This document shows positions 9,001-17,312 of a stretch of 64,000 nucleotides of DNA, piece by piece. A program made the translations under genes and the position numbers. Below the pieces are notes generated by a model that saw only the letters and a program-made list of their open reading frames with translations, had not been told where the DNA came from and searched no databases. The DNA lies in the NCBI RefSeq assembly GCF_900129765.1, contig NZ_FQWU01000003.1:1-64000 (forward strand). The letters are read 5' to 3'. Position 1 is the stretch's first letter. The number at the start of each line of letters is the position of its first letter. This DNA comes from Massilia sp. CF038 (GTDB taxonomy: Bacteria; Pseudomonadota; Gammaproteobacteria; Burkholderiales; Burkholderiaceae_D).

Positions 9001-10149
9001 CTACAGGCGGTGGCTGCGGTCGGCGCGGACCAGCGCGTCGGGCAGCTGCACCCCGTGTCCGACCACCAGCACCTTGAACAACTCGCCCATCTCCGCGGGC
9101 GAGACCAGTTTTTGCACCGCATTTGCCTGTGGCAGGTAGGCCAGTGCATCGGCCGGATCGAGCGCCGCCATCAGCTCCCCCAGCCCCGCCCCCAGCAGAA
9201 ACGCCGCCTGATTCATGTAGGCCAGCACTTCGGCGCCCGCGTCCTGGGCTGCCAGCGCCATGGCCGTAAAGTCCACGTGCGCCGTGATGTCCTGCAGCCC
9301 TGGCAAGTAAAACGGTTCCGGGTGGGCGTGATGCCGGTAGTGGCACATCAAGGTGCCGCCGACGCGCTGGTCGAGATAGTATTCATGCGCTGGGAAACCG
9401 TAGTCCAGCAGGATGGCAGCGCCCTTGCCGGCACCGAGCATGCGCGCCAGCGACGCCATGAAAGCACAGCCGGCAGGATGCAGTTCGGTGGTGTAGCCCG
9501 GCTCCAGCAGGGCCGCGTCGGGGATCTGCTGCGCCACCCGCGCTTCCAGGGCCGTGTCAGGCGCGCCTGCGATCAGGGCAAACGCGCCCCCCTCCACCGT
9601 CACCAGCAGTTCGCGCCAGCCGTCGCTGGCCTTGCGCACCAGTTGCACCGGCATGGCGTCGAGCACCTCGTTGGCCAGTACCACCCCGCTGAACGCGTCC
9701 GGCAGCGCATCGAGCCAGCGCACCTGGGGGAAGTCCTTGAGTGCTTCCTGCTGCCGCTGGCGCAGTTCGCCCGACAGTTCCAGAATGTCGTAACGGGCTA
9801 GCGTGACCCCGGCCGCGCCCAACGCGGTGAGCACGTCGCGCGCCAGTTTGCCGGTGCCGGCCCCGAATTCGAGGATGTGTGGCGCACTTTGGGCGATAAT
9901 AGCGGCTGCCACCCGGGCCAGCGTGGCGCCGAACAGGCCGGACATCTCGGGCGCGGTCGTAAAATCGCCGGCCTGGCCCAGTTTGGCCGCGCCGCCGCTG
10001 TAATAGCCCAGCGCTGGCGCATACAGCGCCAGTTCCATGAAGCGGGAAAACGGGATCGCACCGCCGTTGCCGGCAATTTCGGCGGCAATCTGGCGTTGCA
10101 GGGCGTGGGACGCGGCCAGCGCGTCGCTATCGGGCAGGGGCAGGGACAT
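9001..10149 (-). CDS. MidA/NDUFAF7-family SAM-dependent methyltransferase
   Basis: This 382-residue protein belongs to the COG1565 family. The N-terminal block with PFSRFMELALYAPALGYY is diagnostic for the family. The SAM-binding motif FGAGTGKLA follows, then VVLANEVLDAMPVQL. Eukaryotic members methylate an arginine of complex I subunit NDUFS2; the bacterial substrate is not settled. It converges with the exported protein gene (18 bases between stops) and is divergent from the pterin reductase gene 35 bases away, so the two may share a short promoter region. Confidence 0.9.
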   Translation of the reverse strand: MSLPLPDSDALAASHALQRQIAAEIAGNGGAIPFSRFMELALYAPALGYYSGGAAKLGQAGDFTTAPEMSGLFGATLARVAAAIIAQSAPHILEFGAGTGKLARDVLTALGAAGVTLARYDILELSGELRQRQQEALKDFPQVRWLDALPDAFSGVVLANEVLDAMPVQLVRKASDGWRELLVTVEGGAFALIAGAPDTALEARVAQQIPDAALLEPGYTTELHPAGCAFMASLARMLGAGKGAAILLDYGFPAHEYYLDQRVGGTLMCHYRHHAHPEPFYLPGLQDITAHVDFTAMALAAQDAGAEVLAYMNQAAFLLGAGLGELMAALDPADALAYLPQANAVQKLVSPAEMGELFKVLVVGHGVQLPDALVRADRSHRL

Positions 10150-10184
10150 GTCGGCATTGTAGCCATTACAGGACGGATCAACAA

Positions 10185-10973
10185 TTGAAGCAGACCAGTA
10201 GCAGCGCAGCAGGCAGCACGCCCGCAGTGGCCCTCGTGACCGGGGCCGGCAAGCGGCTCGGGCGCGAGATCGCCCTGGGCCTGGCGCGCGCCGGCTGGGA
10301 CGTGGCCGTCCACTACCGCCACTCGCGCGCCGAAGCGCTGGACACCGTGACCGAGATCGAAGCGCTGGGCCGGCGCGCCGTGGCGCTGGCCTGCGACCTG
10401 GCCGACGAAGCCCAGGTACGGCAGCTGGCGGCGCAGGCTGGCGCGGCCCTGGGTACGCTCGGCTGCGTGGTCAACAGCGCCTCCCAGTTCGAGTACGACA
10501 GCGCCGCTGATTTTTCGCCGGCCCTGCTGGCGGCCCACATGCAAGCCAATGTGGCGGCGCCCATTTTGCTGGCGCAGGCGCTGCACGCGGCCACTCCGCC
10601 TGGCAGCCAGGCCGTGGTGATCAATCTGCTCGACCAGAAGCTGTACAACCTCAATCCCGATTATCTGTCCTACACCCTGTCCAAGGCGGCCCTGCATTCG
10701 GCCACCACCATGCTGGCGCAAGCGCTGGCGCCGACGGTGCGGGTGGTGGGCGTGGCCCCGGGCCTGACCATGGTGTCGGGCGAGCAGACCGAAGCCGGTT
10801 TCGCCAAGGCCCACCAGGCCACCCCGCTGGGCCAGTCGAGCCGCGCCGGCGATATCGTCGACGCAGTCGTCTACCTTGCCGGCGCGCGCGCCGTGACCGG
10901 CACCACTTTATTAGTCGACGGCGGCCAGCACCTGATGCCGCTGCCGCGCGACGTCATGTTCCTCGCAAAATAA
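10185..10973 (+). CDS. SDR-family pteridine reductase, FolM-like
   Basis: This is a 262-residue short-chain dehydrogenase. The nucleotide-binding motif is TGAGKRLGREIALGLARAG, with the Arg that marks NADPH-dependent pteridine reductases, followed by HYRHSR. The catalytic Tyr-Lys lies in YLSYTLSKAAL. The probable reaction is reduction of dihydromonapterin or dihydrofolate, which fits the folB gene directly behind it (17-base gap). The start is a TTG at 10185 with GGACGG upstream. No ATG exists near the N-terminus, so the start codon is the least certain part. Confidence 0.85.
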   Translation: MKQTSSSAAGSTPAVALVTGAGKRLGREIALGLARAGWDVAVHYRHSRAEALDTVTEIEALGRRAVALACDLADEAQVRQLAAQAGAALGTLGCVVNSASQFEYDSAADFSPALLAAHMQANVAAPILLAQALHAATPPGSQAVVINLLDQKLYNLNPDYLSYTLSKAALHSATTMLAQALAPTVRVVGVAPGLTMVSGEQTEAGFAKAHQATPLGQSSRAGDIVDAVVYLAGARAVTGTTLLVDGGQHLMPLPRDVMFLAK

Positions 10974-10990
10974 ATCCTTAGAAAGCCTCT

Positions 10991-11389
10991 ATGCTGTCCG
11001 CCCTGACCCATCCCAAACTGACCGATTGCCGCCGCCTGTTCCTGCGTAACTACGAAGTGATGATCAACATCGGTGTGCACGACTTCGAAAAAAAGGGCGA
11101 GCAGCGCGTGCTGATCAACGTTGACCTGTACATCCCGCTGGCCCAGTCCACGCCCAAGGACGACCAGCTGGAAGAAGTGGTCGACTACGACTTCATGCGC
11201 GTGACCATCGCCAACCGCATGGCCCAGGGCCATGTGCACCTGCAGGAGACCCTGTGCGACGATGTGGTGCGCTCGATGCTGGCCCACCCGCGCGTGCGGG
11301 CGGTGCGGGTCTCGACCATGAAACCGGATGTGTATCCCGACTGCGAAGGCGTCGGTGTGGAAGTCTTTCAGATCAAGGATGAAGCATGA
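10991..11389 (+). CDS. folB: Dihydroneopterin aldolase
   Basis: This 132-residue protein is of family length. FolB converts 7,8-dihydroneopterin to 6-hydroxymethyl-dihydropterin and glycolaldehyde in folate synthesis. The landmarks are [20 protein letters not shown] near the N-terminus, VDYDFM, and the catalytic-region [11 protein letters not shown]; the end [20 protein letters not shown] is typical of the proteobacterial form. It lies between the pterin reductase and ttcA, overlapping ttcA by 4 bases (ATGA), so translation is coupled. Confidence 0.93.
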   Translation: MLSALTHPKLTDCRRLFLRNYEVMINIGVHDFEKKGEQRVLINVDLYIPLAQSTPKDDQLEEVVDYDFMRVTIANRMAQGHVHLQETLCDDVVRSMLAHPRVRAVRVSTMKPDVYPDCEGVGVEVFQIKDEA

Positions 11390-12285
11390 ATACGGCCGTG
11401 ATGGAGCGTAGCGACGACAAAGTCGCCTACGAAAACAACAAGCTGCACAAGCGTCTGTGCCGCCTGGTGGGCCAGGCCATCGGCGACTTCAACATGATTG
11501 AAGAGGGCGACAAGGTGATGGTCTGCCTGTCTGGCGGCAAGGACAGCTACGCCCTGCTGGACATCCTGATGACGCTGCGCGAACGCGCGCCCATCAAGTT
11601 CGAGCTGATCGCCGTCAATCTGGACCAGAAGCAGCCCAATTTCCCGGCTGATATCCTGCCCGCCTATCTGAGCAAGCTCGGCATCCCCTTCCACATTGAA
11701 AACCAGGATACCTACAGCATCGTCAAGCGCCTGATCCCGGAGGGCAAGACCACTTGTTCGCTGTGCTCGCGCCTGCGCCGGGGCATTCTGTACCGCGTGG
11801 CCGACGAGCTGGGCTGCAACAAGATCGCCCTGGGCCACCACCGCGACGACATTTTGGAAACCTTCTTCCTGAATATGTTTTTCGGCGGTAAATTGAAAGG
11901 CATGCCAGCCAAGCTGGTCTCCGACGACGGCAAGCACATGGTGATCCGGCCCATGGCCTACGTGAAGGAAGAGGATTCGACCCGCTACGCCGAGGTCAAG
12001 CAGTTCCCGATCATTCCCTGCGACCTGTGCGGCTCTCAGGAAAACCTGCAGCGCAAGCAGATCAAGGGCTTGATGCGCGAATGGGAGAAAAAATTCCCCG
12101 GTCGCGTCGAGAGCATCTTCTCCTCGCTGTCGACGGTGGTGCCCTCGCATCTGATGGACCAGTCGCTGTTTGGCTTCAAGGACCTGAAGACCGATGGCGT
12201 GGCCAATCCGCTGGGCGACATCGCGTTTGACGAAGAACCCTGTGCCACGCCGGCACCCGGCACCATTGCCTTGCAGCCGCGCTAG
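11386..12285 (+). CDS. ttcA: tRNA 2-thiocytidine(32) synthetase TtcA
   Basis: This 299-residue protein is an ATP-dependent, 4Fe-4S enzyme that thiolates cytidine 32 of certain tRNAs. The PP-loop SGGKDS is at residues 49-54. The cluster cysteines are seen as CSLC (Cys124, Cys127) and in the downstream PCDLCGSQ motif. [19 protein letters not shown] is the family signature. Its ATG overlaps the folB stop. A bidirectional terminator follows at 12308. Confidence 0.95.
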   Translation: MNTAVMERSDDKVAYENNKLHKRLCRLVGQAIGDFNMIEEGDKVMVCLSGGKDSYALLDILMTLRERAPIKFELIAVNLDQKQPNFPADILPAYLSKLGIPFHIENQDTYSIVKRLIPEGKTTCSLCSRLRRGILYRVADELGCNKIALGHHRDDILETFFLNMFFGGKLKGMPAKLVSDDGKHMVIRPMAYVKEEDSTRYAEVKQFPIIPCDLCGSQENLQRKQIKGLMREWEKKFPGRVESIFSSLSTVVPSHLMDQSLFGFKDLKTDGVANPLGDIAFDEEPCATPAPGTIALQPR

Positions 12286-12307
12286 CCGCGCGCTGCGCAC
12301 GGAGACG

Positions 12308-12337
12308 AAAAAAAACCCGCACGCAGCGGGTTTTTTT
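12308..12337. terminator. Bidirectional intrinsic terminator between ttcA and beta-barrel gene 1
   Basis: The stem aacccgc/gcgggtt with a short loop (acgca) is flanked by an A-run on the left and a T-run on the right, so it can terminate both ttcA (forward) and the beta-barrel gene at 12354 (reverse). Confidence 0.85.
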
Positions 12338-12353
12338 ACAAGACGGGGTGGGC

Positions 12354-12875
12354 TTAGAAGCTCACTGCCACGCCGGCGCTGATGTTGCTCACTTCTTTGT
12401 ACAGGCGCTGGTATTCCAGACGGCCTTGTACAGCAGGGGTGAAGGCGTAAGCGGCGCCGATGCCGATCACTGGCTTGTTTTCGGTGAATTTCTTGTTGTT
12501 GCCGCGCAGGGAAACGCGGTTGTAGCCCAGACGGCCCAGCACGCTGAAGCCCGACTCGCCCAGAGGGATCGTGCCAACTGCGGACAGAGCGATCTGGTCG
12601 GCTTTGACGTCAACGCCGTTGACTTCGGTGTCAGCCAGCAGACGGGCGCTGCCTTCGATAGCGATGAACGGGTTGAACTGGTAGCCCAGGAAGGCGCCAG
12701 CGCCCATGCGGCTGATGTCGCTCTTCAGTGCAGGCGTGCCGTCAGCGTTCACGAACAGGTCCTTGTCGATGATGGTGCTGCCAAGGTCAACACCAGCGTA
12801 CATGTGCGGTTCAGCGGCCAGGGCCGACGACGACAGAAGAGCAAAGGTTGCTGCGATTGCGATTTTATTGAACAT
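12354..12875 (-). CDS. Small outer-membrane beta-barrel protein, array member 1
   Basis: This 173-residue protein has the signal peptide MFNKIAIAATFALLSSSALA. The mature part shows alternating hydrophobic strands and ends SAGVAVSF, with the terminal Phe used for BamA recognition. Size and pattern suit an 8-stranded barrel of the OmpX/OmpA-membrane type (PF13505-like). It is the most divergent of four tandem paralogs (others at 13155, 13836 and 14411). It has its own predicted promoter and leader hairpin at 12906-12939 and its own terminator. The function is unknown; structural, adhesive or stress roles are possible. Confidence 0.85.
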   Translation of the reverse strand: MFNKIAIAATFALLSSSALAAEPHMYAGVDLGSTIIDKDLFVNADGTPALKSDISRMGAGAFLGYQFNPFIAIEGSARLLADTEVNGVDVKADQIALSAVGTIPLGESGFSVLGRLGYNRVSLRGNNKKFTENKPVIGIGAAYAFTPAVQGRLEYQRLYKEVSNISAGVAVSF

Positions 12876-12905
12876 GAAAATGCCTTATTTATTGTGAACG
12901 TTGCG

Positions 12906-12939
12906 CGGTCAGCGAGACTGCGACCGGAGCGAAATTATC
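12906..12939 (-). promoter_or_regulatory. Promoter -10 box and 5' leader hairpin of beta-barrel gene 1
   Basis: The reverse strand shows a -10-like GATAAT (12934-12939), then 7 bases, then an inverted repeat CGGTC...GACCG (12906-12926) at the position expected for the mRNA 5' end. The same layout occurs upstream of the paralogs at 13155 and 14411. No clear -35 box is seen. Confidence 0.55.
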
Positions 12940-13100
12940 GCATAATTCGTGGAACTTTTTCTTTGTGCAACGTTTTTTGTCCATTAAAACAACAGGTTGG
13001 CGGCTGCCCTTGGAAGCGACGCGCCACGCCGGCGTGTATCGAATTAGCAGATCGCAAACACAATTCCTGTCCTTACCGCCATGCCCGCGTGACCATCCAG

Positions 13101-13128
13101 AAATAAAACAACCCGCCGAAGCGGGTTG
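13101..13128 (-). terminator. Intrinsic terminator behind beta-barrel gene 2
   Basis: An 8-bp stem CAACCCGC/GCGGGTTG with a 4-base loop is followed on the reverse strand by TTTTATTT. It lies 27 bases beyond the stop of the gene at 13155. Confidence 0.8.
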
Positions 13129-13154
13129 ATTGGTCATGCCTGCACTGCGAACAA

Positions 13155-13646
13155 TCAGAAGCGGAACGCCACGCCTGCGCTGATGTTGGTGATGTCGCCG
13201 TCCGGCTTTTGCACTTCGAGGCGGCCAGCCACGGTCGGGCTGAAGGTGTAACCCAGGCCAATGCCGTACAGGGCCTTGTTCTCGTGGTCCTTGGCGCTGA
13301 CGTTGCCGATGGTCGCTTCGGCGCCGATGCGGTTGTAGCCCAGGCGGCCATACACGCTGAAGCCGTTGCTCAGCGGAATAGTGCCAATGCCGGACAGGGA
13401 AATCTGGTCGACCGTCAGGTCGGCGCCCAGCGCGGTGGTGTCGGCCAGGCGGCGGTAGCCGGCTTCGATGCCGAAGTTTTCGTTGATCTGGTAACCGGCA
13501 AAGGCGCCGTAGCTGGTTTCACGGTCGGCACCTTCGACCTTGCTGCTGCCGGCGTCAAGCCCGGCGTAGAAATACGGCTGGTCGGCAGCCATGGCAGCGG
13601 ACGAGGCAATGGCAAAAGTGGCGGCAATGGCGAACTTTTTGAACAT
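13155..13646 (-). CDS. Small outer-membrane beta-barrel protein, array member 2
   Basis: This 163-residue protein has a signal peptide ending SSAAMA and the mature start ADQPYFYAGLDAG, shared with members 3 and 4. The conserved blocks ETSYGAFAGYQINENFGIEAGYRRLADT and ...IPLSNGFSVYGRLGYNRIG correspond to amphipathic strands, and the C-terminus GVAFRF is a typical outer-membrane Phe end. It carries the shared leader at 13678-13715 and a dedicated terminator, so it is probably monocistronic. Confidence 0.87.
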   Translation of the reverse strand: MFKKFAIAATFAIASSAAMAADQPYFYAGLDAGSSKVEGADRETSYGAFAGYQINENFGIEAGYRRLADTTALGADLTVDQISLSGIGTIPLSNGFSVYGRLGYNRIGAEATIGNVSAKDHENKALYGIGLGYTFSPTVAGRLEVQKPDGDITNISAGVAFRF

Positions 13647-13677
13647 GATGAGGCCCTTAAAAGTTGTTAATCAAGAG

Positions 13678-13715
13678 CGGTCGATAACGCTGTATGGACC
13701 GGGGCACAAATTATG
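13678..13715 (-). promoter_or_regulatory. Promoter -10 box and 5' leader hairpin of beta-barrel gene 2
   Basis: On the reverse strand, CATAAT (13710-13715) is followed after 8 bases by CGGTC, a 14-base loop and GACCG (13678-13701). Spacing and sequence match the leaders of members 1 and 4. Confidence 0.6.
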
Positions 13716-13789
13716 GCACGATTCAAAAAAGCGGCTTGCCACGCACGCAAGATTGTCATCTATGTACAACAGCGCTGGGCAGAATCGAC

Positions 13790-13815
13790 GAAAAAAAACC
13801 CGCCGCAGCGGGTTT
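13790..13815 (-). terminator. Intrinsic terminator behind beta-barrel gene 3
   Basis: The stem AAACCCGC/GCGGGTTT with loop TGCG (reverse strand) is followed by a run of T, 20 bases beyond the stop at 13836. Confidence 0.85.
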
Positions 13816-13835
13816 GATTTCTGGCAAAGCGGCAA

Positions 13836-14330
13836 TCAGAAGCGGAAGCCGACACCAGCACTGATGTTGGTGATTTCCCGCGCCACCTTTTGCACCTCCA
13901 GGCGGCCCATGATGCTTGGCGTGAAGGCGAACCCTACGCCGAGTCCATACAGCGGCTTGTTTTCGGAGGATTTGTACGACTCGTTGTCACTGTAATTGGC
14001 CTTGCTGCTCAAGTGGCTGTAACCGAGGCGGCCAAACACATTGAACCCATTGCTTAATGGGATGGTCGCCACGGCGGACACGGCGATCTGGTCCAGCTTG
14101 ATGTCGTACCCAAATTCCGAGTCAGACGCCAGACGATGGTAGGCGCCTTCCAGCGCGAAATTCTGGTTGATTTGATAGCCACCGAAGGCGCCATAGCTGG
14201 TCTCTTTGTCACCGTAGCGGAAGTCGGTGTTACCGATGTCGCCACCGGCATAGAAATACGGTTGGTCAGCTGCCATCGCGGCGGAAGACAGCAAGGCAAG
14301 GCTGGCTGCAATAATCAGTTTGTTGAACAT
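13836..14330 (-). CDS. Small outer-membrane beta-barrel protein, array member 3
   Basis: This 164-residue protein has a signal peptide ending SSAAMA, the mature start ADQPYFYAGGDIG and the end GVGFRF. Blocks shared with members 2 and 4 include KETSYGAFGGYQINQNFALE and IPLSNGFNVFGRLGYSHL. Unlike the others it lacks the promoter and hairpin leader; only 80 bases separate it from the upstream member 4. Co-transcription with member 4 is therefore likely. Confidence 0.87.
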   Translation of the reverse strand: MFNKLIIAASLALLSSAAMAADQPYFYAGGDIGNTDFRYGDKETSYGAFGGYQINQNFALEGAYHRLASDSEFGYDIKLDQIAVSAVATIPLSNGFNVFGRLGYSHLSSKANYSDNESYKSSENKPLYGLGVGFAFTPSIMGRLEVQKVAREITNISAGVGFRF

Positions 14331-14410
14331 GTGTCGGTCTCAAAAAGGGGTGAATGCCGCTGCCCGCGCAACAGCGCGCAGCAGCAGGCGAACAAAAGTG
14401 GCAGGTACGA

Positions 14411-14902
14411 TCAGAAGCGGAAGGCGATACCGGTGCTCAAATTGGTCGTCTCGTCCGGCAAGCGCTGAACTTCAATGCGTGCCGCCACGGCAGGGGTGAT
14501 GGCGTAGCTGAAGCCAACGCCGAACAGCGCGCCGCTATCCGACCCTTTGGCGGAGTATGGGCCGCTGCTCACCTTCTGGCTCACCCGCGCATAGCCGAGC
14601 CGGCCATAGACCGTGACTGCATCATTCAGGGGCATGCTGGCAGTCCCGGACAAGGCGGTCTGGTTCAGTTTTGCGTCGTACTCGCCGTCCGAAACGTGCG
14701 CCAGACGGCGGTAGCCGGCTTCAACGCCAAACGTGCTGTTGATTTGGTAGCCGACGAAGCCGCCAAAGCTGGTCTCGCTGCGGTAGCTCTGGAAGTCTGA
14801 GCGGCCCAGGTCGCCGCCAGCATAGAAGTAAGGCTGGTCGGCTGCCATGGCAGCCGACGACAGCGCGGCCAGCGCGGCCGCAAATGCGATTTTCTTGAAC
14901 AT
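14411..14902 (-). CDS. Small outer-membrane beta-barrel protein, array member 4
   Basis: This 163-residue protein starts at 14902, where AAGGGC precedes the ATG and the signal peptide MFKKIAFAAALAALSSAAMA begins; an upstream in-frame ATG would add 12 residues ahead of the signal. The mature start ADQPYFYAGGDLG and the end GIAFRF match the paralogs. Its leader at 14932-14968 has the longest hairpin of the array. It is first in the probable two-gene transcript with member 3. Confidence 0.87.
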   Translation of the reverse strand: MFKKIAFAAALAALSSAAMAADQPYFYAGGDLGRSDFQSYRSETSFGGFVGYQINSTFGVEAGYRRLAHVSDGEYDAKLNQTALSGTASMPLNDAVTVYGRLGYARVSQKVSSGPYSAKGSDSGALFGVGFSYAITPAVAARIEVQRLPDETTNLSTGIAFRF

Positions 14903-14931
14903 GAAATGCCCTTGTATAAGTGAACGAAGAG

Positions 14932-14968
14932 CGGTCAATCTCTATGTATTGACCGGGCGCCCATTATG
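14932..14968 (-). promoter_or_regulatory. Promoter -10 box and 5' leader hairpin of beta-barrel gene 4
   Basis: The reverse strand reads CATAAT (14963-14968), 7 bases, then CGGTCAAT, an 8-base loop and ATTGACCG (14932-14955). The perfect 8-bp stem would sit at or within a few bases of the transcript's 5' end, as in RNA leaders that protect outer-membrane protein mRNAs from decay. The effect is inferred. Confidence 0.65.
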
Positions 14969-15020
14969 ACGGCATTCCATCTGGAAATTAACTCACATTT
15001 AACAATACTTACAATTCGGG

Positions 15021-16784
15021 TCAGGGCGCCCTGTCGGTACGCACGACCGGATACAGGTTGAAGCGCTCATCCCACGAGTCGTGCAGGCGCGCAAAGAACT
15101 CCAGGCGTGCCTCGCCACTGGCGGCAAAGGCGGGATCGGCCGCCAGTTTTGCCTTGAATTCGGCCGCCAGGGCCGGCTTGGCCGCCATCATCTGGCGCGC
15201 CACGTCCTCGGCCACGTAGTCTTCCATGTATTCCTTGCGCTCGAAGGCATTATTGAAGCGGCCCCAGGCCAGCAGAGAGTCGGGCGCCTGGGGTTCCAGC
15301 AACGCCATGACCAGGCGCGCGCGCGGCTGCGCCAGCGGCACGTACAAGGCGCCCTGCGGCATGCTGCGCGTTTCCTTTTTCCAGGCGCCGCTCAGGGTCA
15401 TGCGCTGGTGCGATTCGACCGAACCAGCTGCCGCAGTTGCCTTGTCGGCGCGGAAGGTTTCCACTTCGGCCGGGGCGAGCGCCGTGTCCAGCACCCGGTA
15501 GCTGATGTTGTGCTGCTTGAGCGCGGCAGCGACCATGGACGCATGGGCTGGCGGCACCAGGTAACCGCCCCGTGGCGCGTGCACCACCAGGCTGGGCACC
15601 ATCTCGTCGCGCAGGGGCACGGTCCAGATCTGCGGCTTGGTTTCGTCGTAGCGTGTCATCAGCTGACCAGACACCTCGGACATCGTGCGGGTATAGGCAT
15701 AGCCGCGGAAATCAATCATGCGCACCTTGTCGCTGGCCTTGTAGCTGAGCACCACATCGGTGCCGGGCAGCGCCTGGGCGCGGGCATCGGCAGCGCGCGC
15801 GGCCGCCAGCCATGCACTGCCATGCTGCGCCACCTGCGACAGTACGGAGACGACCGCATTGCGGGTGATGCGCACCCGGGTCGGGTAGTCTTTCCAGGAG
15901 TGGGTTTCGACCAGCATCGCCATCCGGTTACGCAACGGGAAGTAGCCGGTCGAAAAACGCGGATCGGAGACATTGTCGATAAAGCCTGACGCCGGGTTGT
16001 CGGTTTCGGCAAACGACATGTAGAAAGCGTGCGGCAGCGAGCCTTGCCTGGTCAGCTCGTCGATCACGTTCGTGCGCAGGGCTAGGCCAGCTTCGCGGAA
16101 GGCGGTGTCGGCCGAATGGACCGGCTCGACCTGGATCGAGACATCGTGCTCGAACTTGGCGCCGTCGGTCACGTGCAAGTCGACGTAGGCCAGCGGATCC
16201 CAGGCATTGACCAGGGCCAGCATGGCTTGCATTTCGGGCGAGTCGGCCTTGGCGTAATCGCGGTTCAGATTGAAATTCTGGGCCGTGGTGCGCCAGCCCA
16301 TTTCCACCGGCCCGCGCTGGTTCGGACGGTTCCATTTGCCGAAGCGCTCATGGCCATCGACGTTAAAGACAGGCACGAACAGCAGCACCTGACGTTCAAG
16401 GGCACCGGGCGCTGCCTTGTTCTCGAGGATTTCGCGCAAGGCTAAAAAACCAGCATCCTTGCCATCGATTTCGCCGGCATGAATGCCGCCCTGGATCAGC
16501 ACCACCGGCAGCTTGCGCTGTTGCGCGGCCTGCGCGCTCATGGCGCCGGTGCGGGTGACAATCAAGGCTTTCATGGGCCGCCCTTCCGGGGTGCGCCCGA
16601 AGTCGATGCACTTGACCGCCTTTGGATAGGCGCGCTGGAAGGCACTGCACAGCGCAATCACTTCATCGTAGCGGCCGGTCTGCTGGAACTGCGAGCGTTC
16701 CGACACAGTGGTCAAATCAGGCGCAGGCGCGGCAGTGGCGCTGGCGGAAACGGCAAGGGCAAGCAGCAAGGCAGAACGGATCAT
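15021..16784 (-). CDS. M14-family zinc carboxypeptidase, exported
   Basis: This 587-residue protein starts at 16784 with the signal peptide MIRSALLLALAVSASATAA, preceded by GGAGACC. The frame is open far upstream, but that part is antisense to the MAPEG gene. The zinc ligands are visible as HAGE (His102, Glu105) and His204 in YVDLHVTDG; the substrate Arg lies in NFNLNRDY. M14 enzymes remove C-terminal residues or cleave peptidoglycan peptides. An uncharacterised C-terminal part of about 250 residues follows the catalytic domain. It is divergent from the MAPEG gene. Confidence 0.9.
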   Translation of the reverse strand: MIRSALLLALAVSASATAAPAPDLTTVSERSQFQQTGRYDEVIALCSAFQRAYPKAVKCIDFGRTPEGRPMKALIVTRTGAMSAQAAQQRKLPVVLIQGGIHAGEIDGKDAGFLALREILENKAAPGALERQVLLFVPVFNVDGHERFGKWNRPNQRGPVEMGWRTTAQNFNLNRDYAKADSPEMQAMLALVNAWDPLAYVDLHVTDGAKFEHDVSIQVEPVHSADTAFREAGLALRTNVIDELTRQGSLPHAFYMSFAETDNPASGFIDNVSDPRFSTGYFPLRNRMAMLVETHSWKDYPTRVRITRNAVVSVLSQVAQHGSAWLAAARAADARAQALPGTDVVLSYKASDKVRMIDFRGYAYTRTMSEVSGQLMTRYDETKPQIWTVPLRDEMVPSLVVHAPRGGYLVPPAHASMVAAALKQHNISYRVLDTALAPAEVETFRADKATAAAGSVESHQRMTLSGAWKKETRSMPQGALYVPLAQPRARLVMALLEPQAPDSLLAWGRFNNAFERKEYMEDYVAEDVARQMMAAKPALAAEFKAKLAADPAFAASGEARLEFFARLHDSWDERFNLYPVVRTDRAP

Positions 16785-16919
16785 CGGCAGGTCTCCGGCA
16801 GTATTTGTGTGCCGGAAATTATAGTCGCCTTGCGCCATTGGCGCTGGCCTTGATGCGTGCTTACACCTGGCGCCCGATTTGCTATGCTGGCAACTCCACC
16901 ATCGACCCGAAGGAATGCA

Positions 16920-17312
16920 ATGACGACCGAACTGACACTGTTGGGATGGACCCTGGTACTGGCGCTGGTGCAGATCATGCTGGCCGCCAGCATGCGCAGC
17001 AGCGAAACCGGCCTGTCTTACAACATGGGCCCGCGCGACGCGCCAGCGCCACCCATGCGGCCCATGACGGCACGCCTGAAACGGGCCCAGGCCAATCTGT
17101 TCGAAACGCTGCCCCTGTTTGCCGCCGCCGTGCTGGCTGCCCACGTGGCCGGGCGCGAAGGCGACTGGACCTTGTGGGGCAGCTACGCCTACCTGGGCGC
17201 GCGCGTGCTGTACGTGCCGCTGTACGCGTTTGGCGTGCCGGTGCTGCGCTCGGTCGTGTGGACCGCGTCGGTGGCGGGACTGGTGATGGTGCTGGCCGCC
17301 CTGCTCAAATAA
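16920..17312 (+). CDS. MAPEG-family membrane protein
   Basis: This 130-residue protein is all membrane segments (about four). The start is chosen at 16920 because GAAGGAATGCA precedes it and the hydrophobic helix begins at once. The motif RAQANLFETLPLFAAAVLAAHVAGR is characteristic of the bacterial MAPEG group related to glutathione-metabolising membrane enzymes. The physiological substrate in bacteria is unknown. Its 3' end overlaps that of the convergent M48 gene by 8 bases. Confidence 0.9.
   Translation: MTTELTLLGWTLVLALVQIMLAASMRSSETGLSYNMGPRDAPAPPMRPMTARLKRAQANLFETLPLFAAAVLAAHVAGREGDWTLWGSYAYLGARVLYVPLYAFGVPVLRSVVWTASVAGLVMVLAALLK

Noticed and set aside
14348-14390. Terminator between beta-barrel genes 4 and 3
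   Set aside because: A GC-rich hairpin exists, but the T-run is about ten bases away, so termination is doubtful; it may only be an intercistronic hairpin.
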